Below are positions 32,220 to 42,527 of a stretch of DNA of 64,000 nt, piece by piece; the stretch's first letter is position 1, and each line of letters starts with the position of its first letter. The DNA is from Pyrrhosoma nymphula (taxonomy: Eukaryota > Arthropoda > Insecta > Odonata > Coenagrionidae): NCBI GenBank assembly GCA_963573305.1, contig OY754335.1, forward strand, positions 12,191,501-12,255,500, written 5' to 3'. Below the pieces are notes generated by a model. That model made no database searches. It saw nothing but the letters and a program-made list of their open reading frames with translations, and had not been told where the DNA came from. Position numbers and translations under genes: made by a program.

Positions 32220-34690
32220 CTGGCTGGACCACTTGGCTTGCTTCTGCAGGTGTGTTAAATAGTCATTTGACCAAATTTTCCAGAATGGTTGCATCCTCTG
32301 CTGAAGTTTCTGTCATCTGGAAAGTAAACCAATTCGAGAATTACTCAGATCTGGTTCGGGAAGGGATGGCAGAGAAGTTACAATGAGGAAGTGACCAGGT
32401 GTCAATGGTAAAGGATTTTTGGGATCGTCTGATAGGGGCATTAATGGTCGGGAATTCAAACATGCTTCGATCTGGGTAACAAGGGTCACTAACTCCTCAT
32501 ATGTTAGAGAGGTGGTCCCCATAACTCTACTGAGATGGTGCTTGAAAGATTTTACTCCAGCCACCGAAGTAGGGAGCTCGGGCCGGTATAAAATTCCATT
32601 TGATGCCTTGCTGAGCGACGTTATTCTTCACCTGAGTTGATTGCTGCACTAAATTAAAATGTTTGCCTAATTCCCGAAGTTCCTTGGCGGCTCCAACCAA
32701 ACTGGTTGCGTTGTTGCTGTAGAGATGTGCACATTTGCCACGTCTTGATTTGAATCTCTTCAGGGCTGCAATGAACGCTTGACTCGTTAACTTGCTGACA
32801 GCTTCTTAAGGTATGGCCTTTGTTGCCATGCACAGAAATATGGAGATGTAGCATTTGCTCTTTGCCTTAGTACGCCGTGAACCCAATTTGATGGTGAAAG
32901 GCCCGGCATAGTCGACACCGGTATTCAAGAATAGTCTTGCTGGCTGTATGTACTCTATAGTGAGGGAGTTGTCCCATTAGCTGATTTGCGGTGTTCGCCT
33001 TCAATTTGTGACAAATGAGACAACCGTGAATTGCTCTTTTGATTTTGATCCTGCATGTAAGAGTCGGTTGTGTTCCGCTTCTATGATCAACTTGGTAAGA
33101 TAATGCTTGGGATGCAGTATTGCCTGATGCATCTGATAAAAAGGCAATTTGGAAGCTTGTAATCTCCCTCCTACTCCGAGAATTTCACCTTGACATAAAA
33201 ATGGATGCAAATACTTAAATTTGCTATTGTTGCTGACAGAATACCTTGTTTTAAGAACAGCTATCTCAACTGAATATTCAATCCATTGAGAAATTTTCAA
33301 GCATACAAGCAGGGCAAGTTGAAGTTCTGAAACTGTTAGACATCCGCTTCTTTTCTGCGCGGTCAGAGGTCTCGAATTGAACGCAAATCACAAAGCATAT
33401 GCAATCGCCCTTTGAAGTTGGTTGAGCCTTGAAAATCTAACTGTGATATCTTCCGGGATGATAGCCAAGAAGACTTGTCTTGTCCCTTCGTATCTCAGGG
33501 ATATCCTCCATTATGGGGAAAGTTTGGTTTGTTGGCTAGGTTGTGGGTTCTTGTTGCCAAGTTGGTCCATTCCACCATAATTCATGATGAATGAGATCAT
33601 TGCCGGTGGCTCCTCTTGTAATAACATCTGCAGAATTGTCCCTGGACGACATGTGTCTCCAAATGCTTGATGTGTTTTTTTTTCGGAGACTCTGTTGGCC
33701 ACAAAGGTTTTCCATTTCGTTGGACTGGAAGCAATCCAAGTTCACACTAGCGTGGAATCCGTCCACAGAACACATTTAGAAAATTCCATGTTCATTGCAT
33801 TTCTGATTTTATTGTATATGCGCGATAGCAGAAGTTCTCCACACAGTTCCAAACGAGGGATCGAGATTCTTTTTACTGAAGCTATCTTTGACTTAGAGCA
33901 AAGAAGTTTGACAACAGTGTGCCCAGTCCCATTTGTAGATCTTACATACATACATGCTTCATATGCTTTCTCAGAAGCATCTGAGAAACCATGTAACTGA
34001 GTATCTGACAGTATTTCCTGAATTGTTGCCAGTCGATCAATTCAGATAAGGTCAATGTAGTGAAGTTGTTTGAACCAATTTTGCCATTGGTGTAGAATAT
34101 TTGATGGAAGGCATTCATCCCATTCTTGGTTGGCTAGCCACAATTGTGGCAAAAGTATTTTTCCTAATATTACTATTGGACCTATCAATTCCAATGGATC
34201 AAAATTTGAGGCGATGGTTGATAGGACCTGCATTTTGGTGGGGAAACTGTAGTTTCATTTTGTTGATTTCCCTGGAACCCCTGACTATTTGAAACTTGTC
34301 GTTTCCTGGATCCCACAGTAGGTCTAGTGTCTTCACTTGTTCGCTATTATCAAGTTGCCAAGGAAGTTGTGTCTCTCTTCTTGCTGGAGAAATTGAGCTG
34401 AGTTGTAAAGCATTATTAGGACACCATTTCCGTAATTCAAATCCACCTACTATAAGCAAACGCTGGAGTTGATCATGAATAACCAACACCTCTTCCAAAT
34501 TCTGACAGCCTGAAATGCATTCGTCAACAAAAATCGCGCGATAAAATCTCAGAAGCATTGGGGTAAATGTGAGGTTCTTCCTTCGCCACTTGTTGCAAGC
34601 ATCTGATCGCTAAAATGGAGCTGACGCAGTCCCATATGTTACTGTTTTTAGCTCGTATGCTGTAAACGGTTGATAATTTGGCTTCCTCCA
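32220..34690 (-). pseudogene. BEL/Pao retrotransposon pol (RT, RNase H, integrase)
   Basis: Minus strand, in the order expected for BEL/Pao. 34,690-34,199: late RT with 'AIFVDECISGCQNLEEV' (the usual YVDD changed to FVDE) and 'GGFELRKWCPNN'. 34,233-34,042: 'SNFDPLELIGPIVI' and 'WDECLPSN'. 33,951-33,742: RNase H 'SIPRLELCGELLLSRI', 'LWTDSTLV'. 33,300-33,001: integrase zinc-binding region 'EILGVGGRLQ', 'HPKHYLTKLII', 'HAG'. 32,564-32,313: integrase C-terminus 'YEELVTLVTQIEACLNSRPL', 'LTPGHFLI'. There are many frameshifts. No LTR was found, and gag and early RT are missing to the right of 34,690. Confidence 0.88.
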
Positions 34691-34699
34691 AAGGTGGTA

Positions 34700-35073
34700 G
34701 GCCTCTATATGCCTCTTAAAAGAGGTCGACGCGTCCCGTGATCGCTCCTCCTCAGGAAGGGCCTTTTTTCCCTTCCCCATCTTGCTGCCTCTTCTGTCAG
34801 GAAGGCGATGTAGTCGGAGGCGGGGCGCAGACCCGCTAGTTGATGGAAGGTGTGGGAGTGGTAGTGGGTGATCTCAAGGATAGAGAAAGGGGAGGGGGGG
34901 AGATATGAAAAGATTCTCACCCACGATCTTGTGAATGGAAGATTTATTACAGGTTAGGATTTTCACAGTATATTGGCAGCTCACGGAATAAAAAAAACAA
35001 TAAAATTGGTAAAGGTTGCTTGACCCCGTCAAAGGGGGTATATATGTCTCTTTAAACACACACACACAAAACA
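34700..35073. other. unassigned, with (CA)n and TATA-like stretch
   Basis: Contains the palindrome CCTCTTAAAAGAGG (34,713), a G-rich AAAGGGGAGGGGGGGAGA stretch (34,885), GGGGGTATATATGTCTC (35,035) and a short CA repeat (35,056-35,068). No coding sequence is recognised. The TATA-like element directly precedes the 124-bp repeats, so a promoter is conceivable. Confidence 0.35.
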
Positions 35074-35440
35074 GGTCTTCTTGTCAATTTAGAAGATGGA
35101 AAAAAAGTTTATAGTTTTTCTTTTAAAAATCATTAAAGGATTTGAATTGTTTCTCTTGGTCCCGATTTCGGGATGCGCCAAGTCGCACACAACAAAAGGT
35201 CTCCTTGTCAATTTAGAAGACGGCAAAAAAAAGTTTAGTTTTTCTTTTAAAAAATCAGTTAAGGATTTGAATTTTTTCTCTTGGTCCCGATTTCGGGATG
35301 CGCCAAGTCGCACACAAAAGAGATCTTCTTGTCAATCTAGAAGACGGCAAAAAAAGTTTACAGTTTTTCTTTAAAAAAATCAGTTAACTTTTTGAATTGT
35401 TTCTCTTGGTCCCAATACGGGAATGTGTCCAATGCTGAGC
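35074..35440 (+). repeat. 3 x 124-bp tandem repeat
   Basis: Units begin at 35074, 35198 and 35322 with GGTCTTCTTGTCAATTTAGAAG and end with TTGGTCCCGATTTCGGGATGCGCCAAGTCGCACAC. Each unit contains the palindrome CCCGATTTCGGG (degenerate in the last). Overlapping ORFs on both strands only translate the repeat. Confidence 0.9.
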
Positions 35441-35746
35441 GTGGGATAGGTGGTAGAGAGAACACTGGGGAAAGAGCAGCGACAGGTCCTCCCGAACAGC
35501 GGGGGGGGGGAGCGGCTTTCCTGCGGATCTGGCCTACAACAGCTCAGGCGTTCTCCCTGGGCTCAGGGACTTCGCCTGGGATGTCCACGGCGGCGAATCG
35601 TCCGCCGCGCTGCGGGTGTTGAATGGCTGCTTCACTCTGCCTCGGAGCGTCCCGCTGCCAGCGAAACGGTTGACGTCTCGGGGCGCGGGGCGACTCACCC
35701 ACCTCGGAGCAGCGACGTCCGGCTGGCACGACTTCCTTGGGACAGG

Positions 35747-36045
35747 CGGGAAGGAGCGAGTACCTCCTCGGATTCGCCGAAGGGAGGCGGGAAGGAGCGG
35801 GGTCCTCCTCGGATTTTCCGGAGGGAGGCGGGACGGAGCGGGGACCTCCTCAGATTTTCCGGAGGGAGGCGGGAAGGAGCGGGGACCTCCTTGGATTTTC
35901 CGGAGGGAGGCGGGAAGGAGCGGAGACCTCCTTGGATTTTCCGGAGGGAGGCGGGAAGGAGCGGGGACCTCCTCGGATTTTCCGGAGGGAGGCGGGAAGG
36001 AGCGGGGACCTCCTCGGATTTTCCGGAGGGAGGCGGGAAGGTGCA
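35747..36045 (+). repeat. 7 x 41-bp tandem repeat
   Basis: Units start at 35747, 35788, 35829, 35870, 35911, 35952 and 35993 with CGGGAAGGAGCGGGGACCTC and end GATTTTCCGGAGGGAGG. A 41-bp period rotates the reading frame at each unit, so all three frames carry a 41-residue repeat per three units. Confidence 0.95.
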
Positions 36046-36119
36046 GGGTCGGAGGCGGGTGTGTCCTAGGGTAGTCGCGTGGCCGGTCTTCTGGAGAATC
36101 AGCGGACTTCTTGCTGCAG

Positions 36120-36480
36120 GCGGCCGAAGAGCGTCCCAGCGGGCGACGCCTGGAGTCTGCGGGAGAGCGGCCGAAGAGCGCAGGGTTCTCGGAGACTGGC
36201 CGAAGAGCGTCCCAAGGGGGCGACGCAGGCCTCGTAGAGACTTGGCGTAGAGTGCAGGGTTCTCGGAGACTGGCCGAAGAGCGTCCCAAGGGGGCGACGC
36301 AGGCCTCGTAGAGACTTGGCGGAGAGTGCAGGGTTCTCGGAGGGCGTCCTGGCTGGCGACGCCGGAGTCTGCAGGAGAGCGGCCGAAGTACGTCCCGTGG
36401 GGCGACGTAGGGCCTTGGAGAGACTTGGCGGAAGCGCAGGGGTCTCGCAGAGCGTCCCGGCCGGCGACGCCGGAGAGGGT
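36120..36480 (+). repeat. 74-bp and related GC-rich repeats
   Basis: A 74-bp unit GGCCGAAGAGCGTCCCAAGG... is nearly identical at 36198-36271 and 36272-36345; diverged partial copies lie at 36,121, 36,171 and 36,381. All contain GAGCGTCC(C) and GGCGACGC motifs. Confidence 0.85.
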
Positions 36481-36609
36481 CCTGGCTTGGTGCCTCTCCC
36501 TCCGCTGTGATGCTTTTCCATGCTGAGCGTCGCCATTTTATACGGTTTGACCCCGTGCGTAGGTGGGGGTCAAAAGAGGGTGAGAAAGGGGGAAGAGGGT
36601 GGTACGATG

Positions 36610-36910
36610 TGTGGTTTGGAGCGAGAGGGGGAGAAAATAGGGGGAAGAGGGTGGTTAGGGGGTGGTTTGGAGCGAGAGGGGGGAGAAAAGGGGGGAGAGG
36701 GTGGATGCTGGGTGGTTTGGAGCGAGAGGGGGGAGAAAAGGGGGGAGAGGGTGGATGCTGGGTGGTTTGGAGCGAGAGGGGGGAGAAAAGTGGGGAGAGG
36801 GTGGCACGATGGGTGGTTTGGAGCGAGAGGGGAGAAAAAAAGGGGGGAATGGGTGGATGCTGGGTGGTTTGGAGCGAGAGGGGGAAAAAAGGGGGGGAGA
36901 GAGTGAGCGC
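36610..36910 (+). repeat. ~50-bp purine-strand minisatellite, 6 copies
   Basis: Copies of GGTGGTTTGGAGCGAGAGGG begin at 36610, 36661, 36711, 36761, 36812 and 36863. The plus strand is almost all purine with runs of five to seven G, so triplex or G-quadruplex formation is likely. The overlapping ORFs are repeat translations. Confidence 0.9.
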
Positions 36911-37347
36911 TGGGTCGCGTGGCCCAGTAAGGATAGAGGGAGTGGCGAGGGGTCGCCGATTTTCTCTTCTTCGAACTTCCAGCGCGGAGCATCGGGGAAG
37001 GAGTGGGAGGGAGAGTCTCGAGGAAGAGAGTTTTTTTTACATAGGGTTCTTTGAGATGGAGTCAAAGGGACGGAGGGTGGTTCGGTCAGGGGTTGGGGTG
37101 GAGACGGCGGGAGGGTAGTGGGAGGGTCTGCTAGAGGGAGAGAGCAAGGACGGGAGGGTCGAGAAGAGTCGAGGGTGGTCCAGACGGGGGGGAAGACGAG
37201 TGACCGCCGGGAGGAAAGGGGGAGTGTCTGCATTCCTCTTGCGATGTTCTAGGATGGAGACGGAAGCATGCGAGGCAGAAAGAATATTATTTTCCGATCG
37301 CGCACTTTTCGGTAGCAAAATCCAAGTGGCACGTATCAAGGTATATG

Positions 37348-38062
37348 ACAAGATGTGGATGGGCCTCTTTCAGTCACGGAGAGTGACGTGAAGAAGGCCT
37401 TCTCTGGCAAGAAGAACTTCTCGGCTCCAGGAATGGATGCCATGAACAACTTCTTGTGGAAGAAGTTTACTTCCACCCACCAACACCTTGCCAGAATCTT
37501 CACGTCCTTTCTGAATGGTAGAGAACCAATTCCACCTTGGCTGAGTGAGGGACGCAAGGTTCTGATACCTAATAAGGGAGACATGTCCGATCCAATGACC
37601 TACCGCCCTATTACCTGCCTCAACGCCATATACAACACATTCACCTCTATCTTGAGCGACCTTATCGTCCACCACGTCCAGCCTGTGTGGGAGGATCGCG
37701 CATATTCTGCTGCGATAGCTGGTCGTGTTCCGGTTGCATCTCACACGACAAAGAGTGCATCCTTGCCATATACCCCCTGCGATCGGGCTTGCTGGCAGCA
37801 TGGCATGCAAGGACGTCGCCCCTTAGGGCTTCCGTCCACTGCATACGAGCTCCCTTCTGAGGTGGTGAATTTTTATCGCCACACCCAACTGTACTAGAGC
37901 CCCTATCCGAGAGGGGCTGGTTGTGGGTGGCATTTCTGGTATCTTTCCTTGGAACCGGTAAAACTGCGTGTGGGGTGGTTAGCCCCACACTCAGAAGTCC
38001 ACCATTAGCCGGAAAAAGCCGTTACCAGGTAAGCCACGGTGAGGCTGGTGGTCCTGCTTTGG
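37348..38062. mobile_element. REL-type LINE copy A, rearranged
   Basis: The left half (37,348-37,694) is on the plus strand and encodes the RT finger region 'KKAFSGKKNFSAPGMDAMNN', 'SEGRKVLIPNKGDMSDP', 'YRPITCLNAIY'. The right half (37,700-38,062) is the 5' end of the same family on the minus strand. The inversion breakpoint is at about 37,695-37,705, where RT sequence jumps to 5' sequence. The 3' part is missing. The 5' end (…GGTACC near 38,058) coincides with that of copy B, which suggests it is the true element start. Confidence 0.75.
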
Positions 38063-38225
38063 TACCCCTTATTATTTATTATTATTATTATTTTCTAGTT
38101 ACAGTTGTAACATGACCCTCCGAGTCCCCGGCAAGCATCAGGTTTCATAGCCGTTATAATGGCCGGAGACTCGAGAGGGGTTGTGCAGTAATCGCAGCCA
38201 CGTCCGACGCCCATCGGATATGTGG

Positions 38226-41200
38226 CTACGCTGCGGTCAGGTCATGCGTCCGCAGTAGACGGAGTGACCCCAGGATGACGGCCTTCTGCATGCGTGCAAC
38301 TAGTGATTCCACCTGTGCCACGCAGGACGGAATGCACTTGAAGTTATTTAGCAGCGAGCCGTTGACTACACCGAGCACACCTTTGATGAGTACCACCAGT
38401 TTCACTGAGTGTCCGGGGTACATTTGTAGAAGTACGAAAAGCAGGTCTTCATATTTCATCCGTTTTTTCACCTCCTTCGCATCCATGTTAGTTTCAGCTG
38501 GAGCCGAAAACTCGATCACGAACATGGAGCGTGTGAGGTGGTCGAGGACAACGATATCAGGCTTGGTCGCCTCCAACTGCCTGGTGGCGGATAAGGAGTA
38601 ATTCCACCAGATGGTGCATTTATCGTTCTCCACGACGGACTCATATCTCCAGGGGCATAGGGCAGCACAGGTGTTTCGTCGATGCCATAATGGTGTCGGA
38701 AATTAAAGTATAACACCCGCAGGGCCGCGTTGTGCCGAGCTAAATACGCTGACTTGGCGTAATAGCTACAGCCGGAGAGAAGGTGATCCAAAGTCTCCGG
38801 CTGGGCTCGGCATGCCCAGTATCTCGTGTCCACGACCTCCACCTTGAATATAATGCGGCGGTACACGAGTGTGTTTATGACACCATCCTGGCACGCGAGT
38901 ACAAAACCCTCGATCTCTAAATTCAGACTGTCGGAGCGCAGGATGGCAAACGTCACCTCCTTCGATAACCCATGCTTTTCGATGTTTCGATAGAAACTTC
39001 CATGCATGGGCTTATCGGTATGCGCCTTGAGCAAGGCCTTCTGCTCGGCTTTGTGACGAATGACGCTCCCGTCAACAAGTTGCACGTCTTCCTTGATCTC
39101 CGCAAAACTTCCTCTCGCCAAGTGGATGGATGCACACTTGTCCAATCCGAACTCCATCCCTATAGCCTCACTGTATTTCAGTACGGTGTCCAGGTCAGTG
39201 CGAAGGTCTTTCGAATTAGAAGCATAAAGCTTCGGGTCATCCATACAAAACAAATGGGTGATCTTATACTTCCTGTCACCTGGAACACCACATATGTATC
39301 CTCTACCGCGTCGCAGTCTAAGGGGCAAGGGTAGGAGGGAAATTCAGAACAGTAAGGGGCTCAAGCTGTCCCCTTGAAAAATGTCATGGTGGTATGTTGC
39401 CAATGTATCGTCGGCACCGGTGGCGATGGGGTAAAGCCCTCGCCTGCTAAACTAAGGGTCGCTGGTTCGAGCCCCGCCTGAGTGGATTTTTCAGCACTCA
39501 GGACATGGGTATTTGTGTTCGTCCATTGTTTTATGTTAAAACACCCTATGTAAAAGGCAGTCAGTGTTGTTTTCGGAGATGTGGATTAAATGAATAAACT
39601 CTGTGGAAACTGACGAAGTCTGTGGAAACTGACGAAGTACAGAAACTGCTTGCCTGAAGTCAGAACGAAGCGCGTTTAGCAGAGTGGTAACAGGCGTTGG
39701 ATGCAGGACACTACCTCTGGATAGACTTTCATCAATGTCAGCATGGCGATGATAAGCTCATGCAAAGTGGCGTCAAATGCCTTCTTGTAGTCCACCCAGG
39801 CCATTGATAGGTTTCGCATATGCTGGATGGCATCCTGGCATATGCACCTATCAATGGGCAGGTTGTCCTTGCATCCCACGATTCCCCGCTTAGGGCCCCT
39901 CTGCTCGTACACCTCCTCCCACACAGGCTGACGTGGTGGAGGATAAGGTCGCTCAAGATAGAGGTGAATGCCTTGTATATGGCGTTGAGGCAGGTAATAG
40001 GACGGTAGGTCTTTGGATCGGACATGTCTCCCTTCTTAGGTATCAGAACCTTGCGTCCCTCACTCAGCCAAGGTGGAATTGGTTCTCTACCATTCAGAAA
40101 GGACGTGAAGATTCTGGCTAGGTGTTGGTGGGTGGAAGTAAACTTCTTCCACAAGAAGTTGTTCATGGCATCCATTCCTGGAGCCGAGAAGTTCTTCTTG
40201 CCAGAGAAGGTCTTCTTCGCGTCACTCTCCGTGACTGAAACAGGTCCATCCACATCTTGTAGGTGGCGGTCTCATACCTCTTTTAAGAGGCCTATGGCCA
40301 AAGTGTCTCCGTTAGGTGGCTTCGACGTTTCATGTATATCCTTCCAGAAACGATCAACCTCTTGGACGGGTGGCGGATATTCGACGACAGGCGCATTTGA
40401 CCGAAAGAGACGGGACGGGTGAAGGTGAAAGGTGAAGTTCTCCCTCACGACTCTACTCCTCTTGAGGAGCTTTTTTCGTGCCATGGTTAGTGCCCATACT
40501 CTATCGACCGTGTGCTGCTTAATGGTAAGCAGCAGCATTTATTCAGTGTGTGATGATTGCATTTGAGGTTGCGAGCTATGCACCGAACTTTGGGTGTAAT
40601 AGTTCGTCCAGATGCGATGTATTCCATCACACTGAATTCTCGACGCCTGTTGTCTCGCCTGCGTGATCTTGGCCTCCAACTGTTTCAGCCTCTTTGCTGT
40701 TTTGTCCTTCCAAGGGGCGTTCTTTTGGGAGTGAGCCATAATTTTGGCAGCTGCATAGACCACGCAATTGACCGTCCAAAGGTCCGACGTCTGTCAGGAT
40801 TTCGTCGATGAGGCCATTCAACTGGGTCACGTGGTTACCCCACAGATAGATGTTTTGGTGGAGGTCTCTATGCGTAGTGTGTCCTTTATCGTAAATAACT
40901 GTGCTCAATAGCTGTGATCGTAGTTTAGAGGTGGCCTGACCAGCTTCCTTCCTATTTGGCAGAGACTCTGACATGAATGCCGTTCTCGCCTCAGGCGGTG
41001 GATAGGGTGCCTGTGTCAGGGAGGGTGGTCTGGCCGATGGTGTATTCCTCTGAACTTGTGGTTGCTGTAGAATTTCCTTTTCTCAGGTGGTTGGCATAAT
41101 CGCTCAGGTTCTTCTGCGATAGGTAGTCGTGTTCTGGATGCATATCATACCACAAAGAGAGCATCCTTGCCATATACCCCCTGCGTTCGGGCTCGCTGGC

Positions 41201-41416
41201 AGCATGGCATGCGAGGATGTCGTCCCATCGGGCTTTCGTCCACTGCATTAGAGCTCCCGTTATGGTGTTATTGTTATTGCCACTCCCAACGCGACTAATG
41301 CCCCCATCCGAGACGGGCCGGTTGTGGGTGGCATTATCTGATTTCCTTTTTGTAACCAGACTAACTGCTTGTGGGGTGGTTAGCCCCACATGCAGACGTC
41401 CACCATTAGCCGGCAA
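38226..41416 (-). pseudogene. REL-type LINE copy B, single ORF
   Basis: Minus strand, with the element ends at about 41,470 (5') and 38,068 (3', an ATT-rich tail). Order: N-terminal region (41,416-40,272), RT (40,253-39,676) with 'LIPKKGDMSDPKTYRPITCL' and 'WVDYKKAFD', a SINE insertion, then 'GDSLSPLLF', 'CMDDPKLYASN' (catalytic DD), and finally a C-terminal domain (38,900-38,226) with 'KPDIVVLDHLTRSMFVIEFS' and 'MKYEDLLFVLLQMYP', the PD...D/E pattern of restriction-like endonucleases of R2/R4-type LINEs. Compared with copy C it lacks about 580 bp between RT and endonuclease (joined at 39,054). Several frameshifts are present. Exact clade uncertain. Confidence 0.85.
39405..39650 (+). mobile_element. 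tRNA-derived SINE inserted in LINE copy B
   Basis: Begins near GGCACCGGTGGCGATGGGGTAAAGCCC (A box TGGCGATGGGGTAAAG) and has GGTTCGAGCCCC (B box, about 39,463-39,475) at tRNA spacing. An unrelated body follows up to a duplicated GACGAAGT(C/A) at about 39,611-39,640. It interrupts the RT between the 'YKKAFD' and 'GDSLSPL' boxes. It is not a working tRNA because no acceptor stem pairs. Confidence 0.75.
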
Positions 41417-41470
41417 AAGCCGTTACCAGGTACGCCACGGGGAGGCTGGTGGTCCGGCTTTCGTACCCTA

Positions 41471-42330
41471 CAAGACCACTGGCAATGTCTACCCAACACC
41501 CGTAGCAATACCAGCTCCTCTGACTTTAAACCCAAACTCTCCACCAACATGGGAGTACAAAAGCCCAAAATCCCTTGCACAATCGGGATTCTACTCACAG
41601 GCGGATCTAGACACGTGGCAGCATAACGTTATTTTAACCACCAGCCAGTCAGCACTAGCAAAGGTTATTACAAACATCTTCATTGGAAAGAACGTAGATT
41701 CACAGGGAAGTTCTATCTGTGCGTACCGTGATGAAGCCACACTAGAACCCTTTGTTGATGAGATGTGGGGGATCTTTTCGGATTTCGGACATTTTATGTC
41801 AGGAGTCATTGGATTCCTTTTTAGTTTTAAAAGCCATTAAGATAATTCTTGACTCCATCATGAATGGAGTGGGTCTGATTTGTGGATTTAGCTTAGCATT
41901 GGTTGGATGTGTCTGGGACAACATAGCCCACCTTTTGTTAAGTATGAAAGCTCATAGGAAACCTGAACCGTCTGCGCCTTCATCTGAGACAATTTTTGAT
42001 CAAGTTTAGGAAGACTCTCCTCTTACAACTAGTCTTTACCCTAAGATTAAGACTGGTAGATCATTCTTGAAAGCAGAGGATTTGCCACAAGGTATCACTA
42101 GCATCTCTTCCTAAAGCGTTGTGGGGTGTGACCGCCAAGTGGCCAGTAGAATTGGTCCTCCTGACATTTGGGAAAACATATAAATTTAGCTTGATAATGG
42201 ACAAACTTCTCCTTCCATGTTGTATAACCAATTAATTGCTAGGTATAAGGAGCTAATGTCAATTTCTGATTTTGGTCAATCTTGCTATGAGGTGTACATT
42301 ATTAATCCTCAACACCATTTCTCAACATAA
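41471..42330 (+). pseudogene. endogenous viral glycoprotein C-terminus (chuvirus-like)
   Basis: Plus strand remnant of a viral surface glycoprotein, only the C-terminal part. One frame (41,471-41,840) has a polar ectodomain-like stretch and the beginning of a hydrophobic segment. After a frameshift near 41,800-41,850 a second frame (to 42,009) has a long hydrophobic transmembrane-like segment and a basic, proline-containing cytoplasmic tail. That second frame stays readable to 42,330 although broken by TAG at 42,007 and at least two later stops. The ORF that seems to start at 41,217 is false, as its first 80 codons are antisense LINE. Family is inferred from the order G then N, characteristic of chuviruses. 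In exogenous relatives the protein mediates entry; this copy is broken. Confidence 0.6.
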
Positions 42331-42527
42331 CACACTATATCTTATTAAATAGGTAATATGACTCTCTTGTTTTACAATCTTTTAAGTTGTGGGTTTTGAT
42401 GGTTTTGATTATGTAGAGAATCCTTCGACTATTATTGTTAACCTGCTCTTGCTTAATTTTCTTCCAGATAATTGGGTGTATTGATTGACTCCAGTCAAGT
42501 GCTGTACTGTTGAATCTTCAGCTAATC
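42331..42527 (+). other. G-N intergenic region of viral insert
   Basis: About 200 bp of AT-rich sequence between the last readable glycoprotein codon and the nucleoprotein ATG. Its presence shows that genomic or antigenomic RNA, or a read-through transcript, was the template, not two separate mRNAs. No poly(A) tract separates the genes, and no clear termination signal is recognised. Confidence 0.5.

Larger units (their letters stand above)
35430..37340. other. GC-rich island of minisatellites
   Basis: About 1.9 kb of very G+C-rich sequence between AT-rich neighbours, made largely of three successive minisatellites with 41-, 74- and 50-bp periods. Long ORFs occur on both strands (up to 266 codons) because A/T-rich stop codons are scarce and the repeats keep frames open; none shows a domain. 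The subrepeat organisation recalls a ribosomal DNA spacer or a retroelement 5' leader, but no rRNA gene is present to confirm it. Confidence 0.6.

Noticed and set aside
35450..37233. Long GC-rich ORFs on both strands (up to 266 codons)
   Set aside because: They translate tandem repeats, overlap each other in opposite directions and contain no domain.
41217..41840. 207-codon ORF as one protein
   Set aside because: The first 80 or so codons are antisense to LINE copy B; only the later part is viral.
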